From: Rhodoblastus sp963704565
Lineage (GTDB): Bacteria > Pseudomonadota > Alphaproteobacteria > Rhizobiales > Beijerinckiaceae
Assembly (NCBI GenBank): GCA_963704565.1
Contig: OY969917.1
Span: 2,480,001-2,544,000 of the forward strand
Length of the DNA stretch: 64,000 nt
Reading direction: 5' to 3'
In this document: in pieces, positions 50,696 through 59,500 of the stretch
Layout: each line of letters opens with the position of its first letter
How positions within the stretch are numbered: the first letter of the stretch is position 1
Program-made: the position numbers and the translations under genes
The notes under the pieces: generated by a model
Told to the model about the DNA's origin: nothing
Databases searched by the model: none
What the model saw: only the letters and a program-made list of their open reading frames with translations

Positions 50696-51342
50696 AACCG
50701 CGCCTCCAATACCGGAGCGGCGCTAATCGTCTTCATCGGCGACGAGGGCGCGGCAGAGTATTTGGCGTCGAGGCGTTCGATTAGCTCGATAATGTCGGCG
50801 CGGGCGGCCGGATGGCGGGCGCAGACTTCCAGCAATCCGGTTTGCAGATCGGCGAAGGGCGCGGAATTGACGACGGCGTAATTGTTCTGGAGATGGATCG
50901 TGGTCGCCGCTGCAATCGTGCTGATTTGCCCTGTTAGGCGTCCGATCTCTTTCAAAACCTCAACCAATCGCGCCGAAACGGCTGACGCCGCCGCGTGGTC
51001 GCCTTTCTCGGCCAATTTATCGAACATCGAAAACAAGGCGCTGCGCAGGATGCTGAAATAATCGAGGATCGATTGCGATTCCTCGGCCGCCACTTCGGCC
51101 AATTGCGCCAGTTTGCCCGCACCTATCAAATATGACGCCTTGCGGTCGTCGGAAACGTGCTTTTCCATATGCCGCCATATCGCGTCACGATGGACGCTGA
51201 ATTGCTCGGCGAGTTTGTCGAGCGAGACGCCAGCGCAGCGCAGGGCCTCAATCCGGGGCCGATCAGGATGGCGACAAACCGCGCAACGGGTCGCGGGCGA
51301 TAGTCGCCGCTTTCGTCCTTCGTCCGGGTATCCTTTTGGCAA
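50692..51342 (-). CDS. Small terminase-like protein
   Basis: A 216-aa protein with an N-terminal zinc-like CxxC-H motif (CAVCRHPDRPRIEAL), a helix-turn-helix (SLDKLAEQFSVHRDAIWRHMEKH) near residue 42 and a helical rest (LIGAGKLAQLAEVAAEESQSIL and SAVSARLVEVLKEIGRLTG). Position directly upstream of and overlapping the large terminase by four bases, with a DNA-binding N-terminus, indicates the small subunit, which would recognise the packaging site. Identity is by context plus fold. Confidence 0.65.
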   Translation of the reverse strand: MPKGYPDEGRKRRLSPATRCAVCRHPDRPRIEALRCAGVSLDKLAEQFSVHRDAIWRHMEKHVSDDRKASYLIGAGKLAQLAEVAAEESQSILDYFSILRSALFSMFDKLAEKGDHAAASAVSARLVEVLKEIGRLTGQISTIAAATTIHLQNNYAVVNSAPFADLQTGLLEVCARHPAARADIIELIERLDAKYSAAPSSPMKTISAAPVLEARL

Positions 51343-51623
51343 GCTTCAATCCGAATGAGTGCGAAAAACCATAGCGAATTGTACCCTTGTGTAACCCGAG
51401 CGACAACGTGACAATTCAAGACACGGAAAAATAACATAAAAATGACTAAGAGCCGCTGTTTGTATATCAGGCGCTCGGCTGTTTTCCGGCCTCGGCGTCG
51501 TCTCGTCAGATGGAAGAAATCGCCGGGGTTTGGCTTTCCGATGTCGAGCGCATGGCAAGGTCGAGCCCTCACGCCAATGTCGTCGCATCAGTAAAGAACG
51601 CGGCCGCATCTTTTCCCGCCTTG

Positions 51624-51830
51624 GTTCGATCGTTCGTTCGGCCCGTTCGTTCGGGGTTCTCTCCTAAGAGAGAGAACACCCCGAACAACCGAACAGAATG
51701 GGGCTTGTTCGGCTCTCTTGTTCGGGGGCGAACGCCTTATAAAACAGACATTTAAACCGTTCTCTGTTCGGCTGTTCGTTCGGCCCGAACGCCCCGAACA
51801 AAAAGGGCGATTTGTTCGGCCTGTCCGAAC
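51624..51830. other. Iteron-like cluster, probable replication origin of the element
   Basis: About 210 bp contains 17 copies of GTTCG or CGAAC, where well under one copy is expected by chance. Many sit as GTTCGTTCGG pairs or as inverted CCGAAC/GTTCGG pairs. An inverted repeat GTTCTCTC/GAGAGAAC (51657-51677) and an AT-rich tract (51736-51757) lie within. It is immediately downstream of the RepA-like ATPase and just upstream of the terminase genes. The rest of 51343-51623 holds no gene and the likely leftward promoter. An iteron origin is the simplest reading. Confidence 0.65.
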
Positions 51831-51832
51831 GC

Positions 51833-52885
51833 CTATTCGACGGCCTTTCTACCCTTTGCCGTGACGCTCCATCGATTAAGGACGTTCTCGACAAGCTTTT
51901 CCTTTTTGAGGCGTTGCAGCTTGCCGTTCACGCTGCTTTTCGCCCTGCCGATTGCCTGCGCCCAATCCGCCTGAGTGCCGTTCGGGTTTTCGATCATGGC
52001 CCGAATCAGCAAGGCGTCCGTCCGATCTTCGGCGGCCTGGCGATCTTCGGCGGCCTGTTCGGTCGCCGGCCGGCAGACTGGCATAAGGACTTGGCGCCCC
52101 TTTGCGTCGAGGACGGCGGGGCTGCTTACGATCTCCATTCGGAAGAAAAGCGGCTTGAATTCCAGGCCGCGAAGTTTCCCCTGCCAATGGAGCGCGACGC
52201 CGCCGCCCCTGGCCGAGAGCGTCAGGTTGCCGTCAACCTCATTAAGGATGGCGCCGCCCCCATACGGGACGAGCGCATCTTCCGAGGCATTTTTGACGGG
52301 ATGCGCGGCGACGACGACGGAGGGCTTGCCGGGGATTTGCGTCAACGGTCGCAGGCGCCGCATGAATTCGCCTGTTCCTACGTTGTCGTTGGCGTCGTTG
52401 CCGTCGAAGAAGGCGGCGAGCGTGTCGATGATGATGAGCGAAAAAGGCTGGATTTCGGCCAGCGCCTTCAACCGCCTAACAAGTTCCTCCGGCTTTACGC
52501 GATAGTCGAGAATGACAAGTCGGTCGCCCAGCTCGGCCAGGTCAATCTTGAGCTGGTATGCCGCGACCATGACGCGCATCCGCAAATCGTCCGGATTTTC
52601 GGCGGCGATATATGCGACGCGCCCATGCGCCACGCTCCGGTCGAGAATGTCCGGGCGCCCGGTCGCAATCGCCAACGCCATTACAATCGCGAGCGCGGTC
52701 TTTCCGCTGCCGGTCTTGGCCGTCAATGTATAGAGCGACGCCGACCGAACGAAAGGCTCGATGGCATAATCGAGTGGCTTGAACTCGGCGCAGAAATCCC
52801 GCGCCGATTTGAAGTTTGCAATTCGTTCGGGCCTTTCGCCGGCCGCCTTGATATGAAGCGGTGTCGCGGGGTTAGAAAACGTCAT
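51833..52885 (-). CDS. RepA-like AAA ATPase / replicative helicase
   Basis: A 350-aa RecA-fold ATPase of the phage/plasmid RepA helicase type. Walker A TAKTGSGKTALAIVM is near residue 55, AYIAAENPDDLRMRV near 90, and Walker B FSLIIIDTLAAFFDG near 155. Another motif, SVVVAAHPVKNASEDALVPYGGGAILNEVD, is near 185 in parts. The C-terminus is a winged helix (NGTQADWAQAIGRAKSSVNGKLQRL) for DNA contact. The start MTFSNPATPL is within the previous gene's 3' end. It neighbours the iteron cluster and probably loads or drives its replication. Confidence 0.82.
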   Translation of the reverse strand: MTFSNPATPLHIKAAGERPERIANFKSARDFCAEFKPLDYAIEPFVRSASLYTLTAKTGSGKTALAIVMALAIATGRPDILDRSVAHGRVAYIAAENPDDLRMRVMVAAYQLKIDLAELGDRLVILDYRVKPEELVRRLKALAEIQPFSLIIIDTLAAFFDGNDANDNVGTGEFMRRLRPLTQIPGKPSVVVAAHPVKNASEDALVPYGGGAILNEVDGNLTLSARGGGVALHWQGKLRGLEFKPLFFRMEIVSSPAVLDAKGRQVLMPVCRPATEQAAEDRQAAEDRTDALLIRAMIENPNGTQADWAQAIGRAKSSVNGKLQRLKKEKLVENVLNRWSVTAKGRKAVE

Positions 52886-53117
52886 CGCCGACCTCGCGCT
52901 TTTGGGCGGGGCCGTCCAATTCCAGGAGCGCGACAAAGGCTTTGCCGGCGCTCCGAAAATGGGCGAGGGCGCATTTGTAATTGTAAAGCATCCCCGCTTG
53001 ATTGTTCAGCGCGCGGAATTCGGCGATCAGGCGCAAGTATCCAGCCCCGGCGGCCGTCGTTTCAGCGATATCGTCCAGTAAGAGGCCGCGCCGGTCGTGA
53101 AGGGTTGCCTCGCTCAT
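52872..53117 (-). CDS. Small element protein (81 aa)
   Basis: An 81-aa protein (MSEATLHDRRGLLLDDIAET...) with helical character and a central LIAEFRALNNQAGMLYNY. It overlaps the 5' end of the RepA-like gene and its start overlaps the RuvC-like gene stop by four bases, so it belongs to the same operon. No family is recognised; a helicase loader or partner is possible by position. Confidence 0.6.
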   Translation of the reverse strand: MSEATLHDRRGLLLDDIAETTAAGAGYLRLIAEFRALNNQAGMLYNYKCALAHFRSAGKAFVALLELDGPAQKREVGDDVF

Positions 53118-53605
53118 CGGCTTCCCTCCCGGATCATCCCGGCGAGCGCGATCAAGGCCGCCTCGGCGCGATCTATGTCCCGCTTACGTGCGAACCAATC
53201 GGCTTTATCGGGCCATTTCGCGATCACGATCGATCGCGCCATGTCCTTGTTCTCACGGCCGGCTGGAATCCCCGACGATCTTTTCCATATCGACGGCGAA
53301 ACCATCACACAGGGAACGCCGCAGGCGGCTAGGACGCCTTCGATTAGGCCGCGACACCGCCCGAATGAAAAGGCGCCCACGGCGCCTTCGAGAGGGCGCG
53401 GGCCGACAAGCTCGCAATATGCTTTCGTCGCCTGCGTCTTATAAATGAGGCTCGCGAGGAGCGGCGCGTTGACGGTAGGCCGGAGCTTTTTGCCGTCAAT
53501 TAAAGTAGGCATGTCATGAACGTCGATCAGCTCGCCGTCGCCGGTCATTTCGGCAATCGCGCCATTTAGGCCAACGTCGATTCCGATGATTCGCTTTATG
53601 TTCAT
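53114..53605 (-). CDS. RuvC-like Holliday-junction resolvase
   Basis: A 163-aa RNase H-fold nuclease. The first strand IIGIDVGLNGAIAEM carries the catalytic aspartate, AYCELVGPRPLEGAVG resembles the phage RuvC glutamate motif, and KRDIDRAEAALIALAGM carries the C-terminal aspartates. The family cuts branched DNA during replication or packaging. It overlaps genes on both sides by four bases. Confidence 0.78.
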   Translation of the reverse strand: MNIKRIIGIDVGLNGAIAEMTGDGELIDVHDMPTLIDGKKLRPTVNAPLLASLIYKTQATKAYCELVGPRPLEGAVGAFSFGRCRGLIEGVLAACGVPCVMVSPSIWKRSSGIPAGRENKDMARSIVIAKWPDKADWFARKRDIDRAEAALIALAGMIREGSR

Positions 53606-53808
53606 CGCGCGTCCCTCCCGAAAACGAGGGCCGCGATAGTCCGCGCGAAATTGCGAGAAATTTGGAACTTTCGCGCGACGAACGACGCCCGAAAGTCTTG
53701 CAATTCAATGGCTTTTGGCTTACTCTCCGAGGTGATCGCCGCCAAGCTGATCGCCTCCGGAGCCCCGCGCGTCGCCATCGTCGCGGGGTTTTCCATGTCG
53801 TGTTTCAT
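53602..53808 (-). CDS. Small element protein (68 aa)
   Basis: A 68-aa protein (MKHDMENPATMATRGAPEAI...) whose start and stop overlap the neighbouring element genes by four bases each, supporting reality despite no recognised family. It has a basic C-terminal half with FRASFVARKFQISRNFAR, possibly DNA-binding. Confidence 0.55.
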   Translation of the reverse strand: MKHDMENPATMATRGAPEAISLAAITSESKPKAIELQDFRASFVARKFQISRNFARTIAALVFGRDAR

Positions 53809-54056
53809 TCCGCAGCGACCTCCGCAGCGGGGCGTCCGGCGATGCGGCGCCCAAGAGTGCGGCGGCCAAAACCAAATTCCCGCGCGACTTGATCGGCGGG
53901 GACAAAGGTTTCGATCCGGTCGGAAATGGTTTCGGGAATCGTGGCGCCGAGAGCGGCGGCCATCAGCTTGTGCTTGTATAGTTCAAGTTCGGTGCGGCGC
54001 CAGAACAGGCGACCGCGCATCCGGATCGGAAGTGGAAAATTGGGTTCGTTGGACAT
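53805..54056 (-). CDS. HTH protein, possible excisionase/regulator (AlpA-like)
   Basis: An 83-aa protein with a helix-turn-helix VPADQVAREFGFGRRTLGRRIAG near residues 50-72 and a preceding RMRGRLFWRRTELELYKHKLM. Small HTH proteins in this place next to the integrase are often excisionases or repressors. Which of the two it is cannot be decided from sequence. Confidence 0.65.
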   Translation of the reverse strand: MSNEPNFPLPIRMRGRLFWRRTELELYKHKLMAAALGATIPETISDRIETFVPADQVAREFGFGRRTLGRRIAGRPAAEVAAE

Positions 54057-54137
54057 TTCGCGCCCTGTCTTGCTGTGGACTGACGCGATAATGAAGATTC
54101 GGCCCGCTCTCGTACCGCGCCGAAAATCTGCATGTAT

Positions 54138-54677
54138 TTATTTGGCGCTATTGGCCTTCCGAAGCACTTTCTCGACTGCGACTTCCGTAATCATCCCGCA
54201 ATCTTCGATTTTGAGAAAATCGAAGCATACTTTGACGAAACGAACAGCCGGCCCCGTTTTGGAAACACCGCCTCCAAACCGCCTATGATAGAAGTCGTAA
54301 ATCAGTTCGGCATGTCCGGGCCAGCGCCGCGCGCCAATGACACCGCGCCGCGAGTCATAGAATTCCGGCGCCGCAGCAAGCCAGCTTTCAATTTGATCGG
54401 CGTGCGCGATAAGGGCTGCGGCGGCGTCCTCGGGCGCCCATTTCGCGGCTTGCCGGTCGATCTCCGCAATTTTTGGGATTTCACGCCTTAATTCCTTGAA
54501 GGCGGCAAGGGCGCGGTCCATCGGCGTGCGGGGAAATCTCGCAACTTTCATCGACTGTTCGAAAAAGACGATCGACCTAAGCGCCTCGGCCAAGCCTTCG
54601 AGTTCCTCTAACGGTAGCTCTTTCGGGGCCTTCGCCTTCTTGAGCAATTCCGCGACAGTCGCGGCGTCGATCTTCAT
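54138..54677 (-). CDS. Hypothetical element protein (179 aa)
   Basis: A 179-aa protein starting at MKIDAATVAELLKKAK, with its ATG overlapping the integrase stop (ATGA). It is helical in the first half (LPLEELEGLAEALRSIVFFEQSM) and ends with VRFVKVCFDFLKIEDCGM. The frame is open further upstream but that part overlaps integrase. No family is recognised. Confidence 0.6.
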   Translation of the reverse strand: MKIDAATVAELLKKAKAPKELPLEELEGLAEALRSIVFFEQSMKVARFPRTPMDRALAAFKELRREIPKIAEIDRQAAKWAPEDAAAALIAHADQIESWLAAAPEFYDSRRGVIGARRWPGHAELIYDFYHRRFGGGVSKTGPAVRFVKVCFDFLKIEDCGMITEVAVEKVLRKANSAK

Positions 54678-55963
54678 GCGCCGGCCCTCGCGCTCGAAAG
54701 CTGGACGACATTGGCCGGAGCCTCGCCAGAAACGATTGATTGCAGCTTTCGCGCCCATGCGTCGAGCGCCGCGCGCTTCTCGTCCGTCCACTGGTGCCTT
54801 TGATAAACGCCAACAATTCCCGAACGGCTGCCGGAAACGTGATTCAAAACCGCTTCCGTTACCTCCAATTTGACGCCCAACTTTTGCAGATTGGTCGCAA
54901 CGGTGCGGCGCAAGTCGTGGAGCGTCCAGCCCGGAAGCGATTGAACGTCGTCAGGGCTGCGCCCGGCGGCCTCGGCCTGCGCTTTCGCAAGTTCCAGCAT
55001 CGCGGCGTCGATTGCCGATTTCGCGCGGGAAAAGCCGGAAACGGCGGTTCTGCCGGTCGTGCTGAAAACAAATCCCGTATCGCCTGCAACGCGCGGCAAA
55101 CTTTTGACGATTGCAACAGCCGCGTCGGACAGTGGGATCTCGTGCGGGCGCTTGTTCTTCGTGCGGGCGCCCGGAAGGCTCCAAGTCTTTGCGACAAGAT
55201 CGACCTCGCTCCATCGCATCGACGCGACCTCATCGCGCCTCGCCCCCGTAAGCAGAAGCAACTTCGCCAGCAGCCCGAAAGGCCAGCCGATTGCCCCGAA
55301 TGCGGTCCACGCAAGCCGGATTTCGTCGTCGGTCAGGACGCGCTCTCGGCTACGCTCGGCCGTGGGCGCCTCGACGCCAGCGCACGGCGACGAATGTATC
55401 AAACCAACGCGGGGCGACGCGGCCCAGTTCGACATTTTCCGGAAAACGGCCAGCGCCCGATTTGCTGTAATTGGCGCCCGTTCGGCAATCTCGCTAAGCA
55501 ATTTGTCCACATCGCGCGGCGTGATATCGCCGAGGCGCCTTTTCCCAAAGATCGGGATAATTTCGACGCGCAACAGGCGTTCGGCTTCCTTCGCCCATGA
55601 TGGCTTGACGTTTTTGGCAAGGTGCCGCGTGACGAATGAATCTACAATCGCCTCGACGCGATCCGCCGTCGAATTAGCGGCCCTTGCAGCCTCGCGCGCG
55701 GCCTTCTTCGTCGCGGATGGGTCAGTGCCGTCCACGACCTCGCCTAGGGCTTTCTGCGCCTTCTTGCGCGCGGCGGCGAGGCTAATCGCGGGATACGGGC
55801 CAATCGTGAATTTTTTCGGCGCCCCGGCGACGCGATAACGCAGGGCCCAGGACTTCGCGCCGGACGGCTGGAGAACAAGATAAAGGCCCGCGATTTTCCC
55901 ATCCGGAACCTCGCGTCGGCTTTCCGGCTTCGGAAAATTTTCAATCTGCAATTCGGTCAACAT
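54674..55963 (-). CDS. Tyrosine integrase of the element
   Basis: A 429-aa P4-type integrase. N-terminal DUF4102 arm-binding domain (GLYLVLQPSGAKSWALRYRV) and a SAM-like core-binding domain precede the catalytic domain. Catalytic residues: Arg in LLTGARRDEVASMRW near 245, Lys in the TKNKRPHEIPL strand, His-x-x-Arg in TLHDLRRTVATNLQ near 350, His in NHVSGS near 377 and Tyr in GVYQRHQW near 390. The gene is adjacent to attR and its promoter carries the inverted GTTACCCC repeats. It catalyses the tRNA-Arg insertion. Confidence 0.95.
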   Translation of the reverse strand: MLTELQIENFPKPESRREVPDGKIAGLYLVLQPSGAKSWALRYRVAGAPKKFTIGPYPAISLAAARKKAQKALGEVVDGTDPSATKKAAREAARAANSTADRVEAIVDSFVTRHLAKNVKPSWAKEAERLLRVEIIPIFGKRRLGDITPRDVDKLLSEIAERAPITANRALAVFRKMSNWAASPRVGLIHSSPCAGVEAPTAERSRERVLTDDEIRLAWTAFGAIGWPFGLLAKLLLLTGARRDEVASMRWSEVDLVAKTWSLPGARTKNKRPHEIPLSDAAVAIVKSLPRVAGDTGFVFSTTGRTAVSGFSRAKSAIDAAMLELAKAQAEAAGRSPDDVQSLPGWTLHDLRRTVATNLQKLGVKLEVTEAVLNHVSGSRSGIVGVYQRHQWTDEKRAALDAWARKLQSIVSGEAPANVVQLSSARAGA

Positions 55964-55964
55964 T

Positions 55965-56018
55965 GTTACCCCGGCTTTCTAGGGGTAACAAAAAAGCTGC
56001 GGCTTGGCCTGTTACCCC
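55965..56018. promoter_or_regulatory. Right arm-type repeats over the int promoter
   Basis: Three octamers: GTTACCCC (55965-55972), GGGGTAAC (55982-55989) and GTTACCCC (56011-56018). They directly abut the integrase ATG, so integrase binding there may repress its own gene and help synapsis with the copies at 48607-48625. Confidence 0.6.
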
Positions 56019-56121
56019 GTGGCTTGGACAGTACAGGACAAACGGGAATAGTGCAATAACATCTGGGGATTTGTGCCGGTTGTGACTTCCTGAAATGTCT
56101 GGTGCTGTCTTGTGTCGGCCT

Positions 56122-56170
56122 TAGACTACGAATCTAGGGGTCAGAGGTTCGAATCCTTTCGGGCGCGCCA
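56122..56170. other. attR of the integrated element (49-bp tRNA repeat)
   Basis: Copy of the tRNA-Arg 3' half, TAGACTACGAATCTAGG... to GCGCCA, with C at 56134 where attL has T. The C restores a Watson-Crick pair, so this half looks like the original host sequence. Confidence 0.9.
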
Positions 56171-56199
56171 CTTCGGCACACATCTGCGGACACCTCCGC

Positions 56200-56516
56200 C
56201 AAAAGTTTCAACGGCCGGCTGCGCGACGAGTTCTTGAACGAGACGCTGTTCTCGTCATTGGCTCACGCCCGCGTCATGCTGGCAAGCTGGCGCGCCGGCA
56301 ACAACGTCGACAGGCCGCATTCCGGCCTCGGTTGGAAGACCCCCGCCGAGTTCGCCTACGCCTTCCTGCGGCGTGAGCCGCCCAAAAGGGCAAATCCAAC
56401 CGCCAGAGCGAACTCAAAATTGGATAAAAGTTGGGGGCAGCGTCACAAGGTCACCATATTTTGTGCGGCCGAAATTAAGGACACGCAAAGCGGCAGCCGG
56501 CGCCCGCTTGGCCCTT
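56200..56516 (+). pseudogene. IS3-family transposase remnant (OrfB C-terminal part)
   Basis: The frame, open without a start, encodes SFNGRLRDEFLNETLF near 56204 and WRAGNNVDRPHSGLGWKTPAEFA near 56290, the C-terminal catalytic-end motifs of IS3-group OrfB. The N-terminal DDE region is missing. It abuts attR by about 30 nt. AT-rich sequence after 56410 resembles an old terminal end. The 56171-56587 gap holds nothing else. Confidence 0.8.
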
Positions 56517-56587
56517 GACCGAATCACGCGCCCCGCCCTTTCGAGCCGCCGGGATGAACACTTGACGGATTTTTACCGTCGGCAAGT

Positions 56588-59500
56588 TCAGTTCATCGCG
56601 ATCCAATCGACTTCGCCATGATCGGAATGACCGGCCAGCGGCAGATCGAATTCCAGGCTCTCGGCTTCGACCGGTTCGAACCGGTCTTCGACCATGTCGA
56701 ATGTCGCGAAAATCGTGACCTTGCCGCATTCCGCCGGTTTCCGCGCCCGGCGGCGCGCCAGGACGGCGGTGAGCGGAGCAGCGCCCAGGACGAGAGCCGC
56801 CGCCAAGGCCTCGGCGCCTTCACGGCCGCGGAACAATTTTTCGACATCCGCGGCCGGCGCGCTCGGCGCCGGAGCCGCGCCGAACATCAGCGAACCGATC
56901 CGAGTTGCGGAAAGCGCCGCCGCCGCTGGCGCGGGCGTCAAGTCCTCGTCGCCATCGACAGTCGCGGAGGCCGGCGCGATCTGATTTGCGGGCGCAGCAT
57001 CCTGATCGGACAGCTTGGCTTGCTGGAGGTTCGGATCGGAATCATCCGCCAGGTTCACGCTGTAAACCGGAGCGCCGCCGCTGCTGTAAAAGGTCTCCGT
57101 TGTCGCCACGCCCGACGAACTATAAGCGACATCGTAGGAGGCGTAGTCGATGCTTCCGACCATGCCTGCCGTGTAATGCCAAACGTCGTAGCTGCCATCG
57201 GGGTTCACGTTCTTTTGCAGATAAAGCAAGCTGTTCAGATCGACGGTGAAGGATCCGTTCGACTGGAGCGTCTCGGAAGCCACAATCGCGCCGGTTCCGT
57301 TGGCGCCGCTGTAGAACGTCTCCTGGTCGAGCACGCCCGCCGACGTATAGGTGAAGTCGTAGGAGGCATAGGGCTGGCCCCAGGCCGAGCCGGAGGCCTC
57401 GGTGAGAAGATCGTAGCTGCCGTCGGCGTTCACCGTCTTGGTCTGATGGAGCGCGCCGTCGATGGTGAGCTCATAGCCGCCGTTCGACTGGAGCGTCTCG
57501 GAGGCCACAATCGCGCCGGCTCCGTTGGCGCCGCTGTAGAACGTCTCCTGATCGAGCACGCCCGCCGACGTATAGGTGAAGTCGTAGGAGGCGTAGGGCT
57601 GGCCCCAGGCCGAGCCGGCGGTGTCGTGGAGGATATCGTAGCTGCCGTCGGCGTTCACCGTCTTGGTCTGATGGAGCGCGCCGTCGATGGTGAGCTCATA
57701 GCCGCCGTTCGACTGGAGCGTCTCGGAGGCCACAATCGTGCCGGTTCCGTTGGCTCCGCTGTAGAACGTCTCCTGATCGAGCACGCCCGCCGACGTATAG
57801 GTGAAGTCGTAGGAGGCGTAGGGCTGGCTCCAGGCCGAGCCGGCGGTGTCGTGGAGGATATCGTAGCTGCCGTCGGCGTTCACCGTCTTCGTCTGATGGA
57901 GCGCGCCGTCGATGGTGAGCTCATAGCCGCCGTTCGACTGGAGCGTCTCGGAGGCCACAATTGTACCGGTCCCGTTGGCGCCGCTGTAGAACGTCTCCTG
58001 ATCGAGCACGCCCGCCGACGTATAGGTGAAGTCGTAGGAGGCGTAGGGCTGGCCCCAGGCCGAGCCGGCGGTGTCGTGGAGGATATCGTAGCTGCCGCCG
58101 GCGTTCACCGTCTTCGTCTGATAGAGCGCGCCGTCGAGGGTGAGCGTATAGTCGCCGTTCGACTGGAGCGTCTCGGAGGCTACAATTGTACCGGTCCCGT
58201 TGACGCCGCTGTAGAACGTCTCCTGGTCGAGCACGCCCGCCGACGTATAGCCGAATTCGTAGGAGGCGTAGGGCTGGCCCCAGGCCGAGCCGGCGGTGTC
58301 GTGGATGATATCGTAGCTGCCGTCGGCGTTCCAGGTCTCGGTCTGGTAAAGCGTCGTCCCGTTGTACCAGTTTTCGGTCGCCGGCTTGCCGTCGGCGTAA
58401 GCCACGTCGATGCTGGTGTAGGCTTTGCCCGTGACGCCGAGATAGTCGATGTTCCGGGTCGAGCCATCGGCGTTGAAAGTCAGGATCTCGACGCTGCCGC
58501 CGCTATAGGGCTCTTCCAGCGTGATCCCGGCCGTCCAGAGCGCCGCCTTTTGCGCGGTGGTGAAGAAGACGTCGGTGTCCGAAGCCTCGATCTGGGCGAC
58601 GCCCAGCGCCGCGAGCGCCGAAATATTGGCGGCGGACAATTTGGTCAGGGAATTGGCGACGTCCTCCACGGTGACGGCGAGGCCATCCGGATTTTCAAGA
58701 ACGGTCGTTCCGTTTTCGATCGCCAGAACCTGGGCGACATCGATGACGAGCGGAATGCCGGAAACGATCGCGATCGCCGGGCTGAGCGTTCCCACCACGC
58801 CGGCGAAATTGGCGGCATTGCCATAGGCGTCGGCCACGCCCGCGCCATTGGGGACATAGCCCGTCACCGCCAGGGCCGAAACCGACTGCCCCGATCCGAC
58901 GGTGTAGTCGAAGACCAGGGCATTGCCGCCTACGGCGGCGGAGGCCGCCGCGTTATAGCTCGCCGACCCGCCATTATTGAGCGTGAGGAGCGGCGAACCG
59001 CTCACATTCACCGCTGTATTCAGCGTGACAATGATTGGAAGCGTCGCGCCCTGGCCGACAATGGCCGCCGGGCCGGCCGAGACCGATGTCGGCGTCGGCG
59101 CGATCGTATCGACCACAAAGGTCGAGCTGGATCCGGCTTGTCCGTTCACGCCGCCGATCTCATAGGAATTGGCGATCACCGACACCTGGGCGGTGGTGAG
59201 CAGAACATCGGCGCTGGCGGAGAAGGTCGCGGTAAAAGTCGCGCCGGAGCCTGAGAGATTGCTCAGGGTTCCGCCGGTCGCCGTGACATCGCCAAGCGAG
59301 AAGGCGCTCGGCGCGCCATTGAACGCGAATGTCACGATTGCGCTGGGCTGCGCCAGATTGACGACGCTGGCGTTCAGCGAAACCGTCACGGTCGCGGTCG
59401 CCGGCGACACGTTCACGGCCTGCGCGCTCGAAGCCGCGCCCGCATTGTTGGCGTCGCCCGAATAGCTGGCCACGATCTGGTCCGAGCCGACCGGCAAAGC

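Noticed and set aside
51657..51677. GTTCTCTC..GAGAGAAC inverted repeat as a stand-alone terminator
   Set aside because: No T tract and it is embedded in the iteron-like cluster, so it is better treated as part of that region.
51812..53332. 506-codon + strand frame opposite the RepA-like gene
   Set aside because: Runs through the iteron cluster and opposes genes with clear Walker and RuvC motifs.
57090..58480. 225-bp repeats as a CRISPR array
   Set aside because: Units are contiguous, in frame and coding with no spacers.
56618..59254. 878-codon + strand frame opposite the giant protein
   Set aside because: It repeats with the 225-bp units only because the DNA repeats; no start signal or domain.
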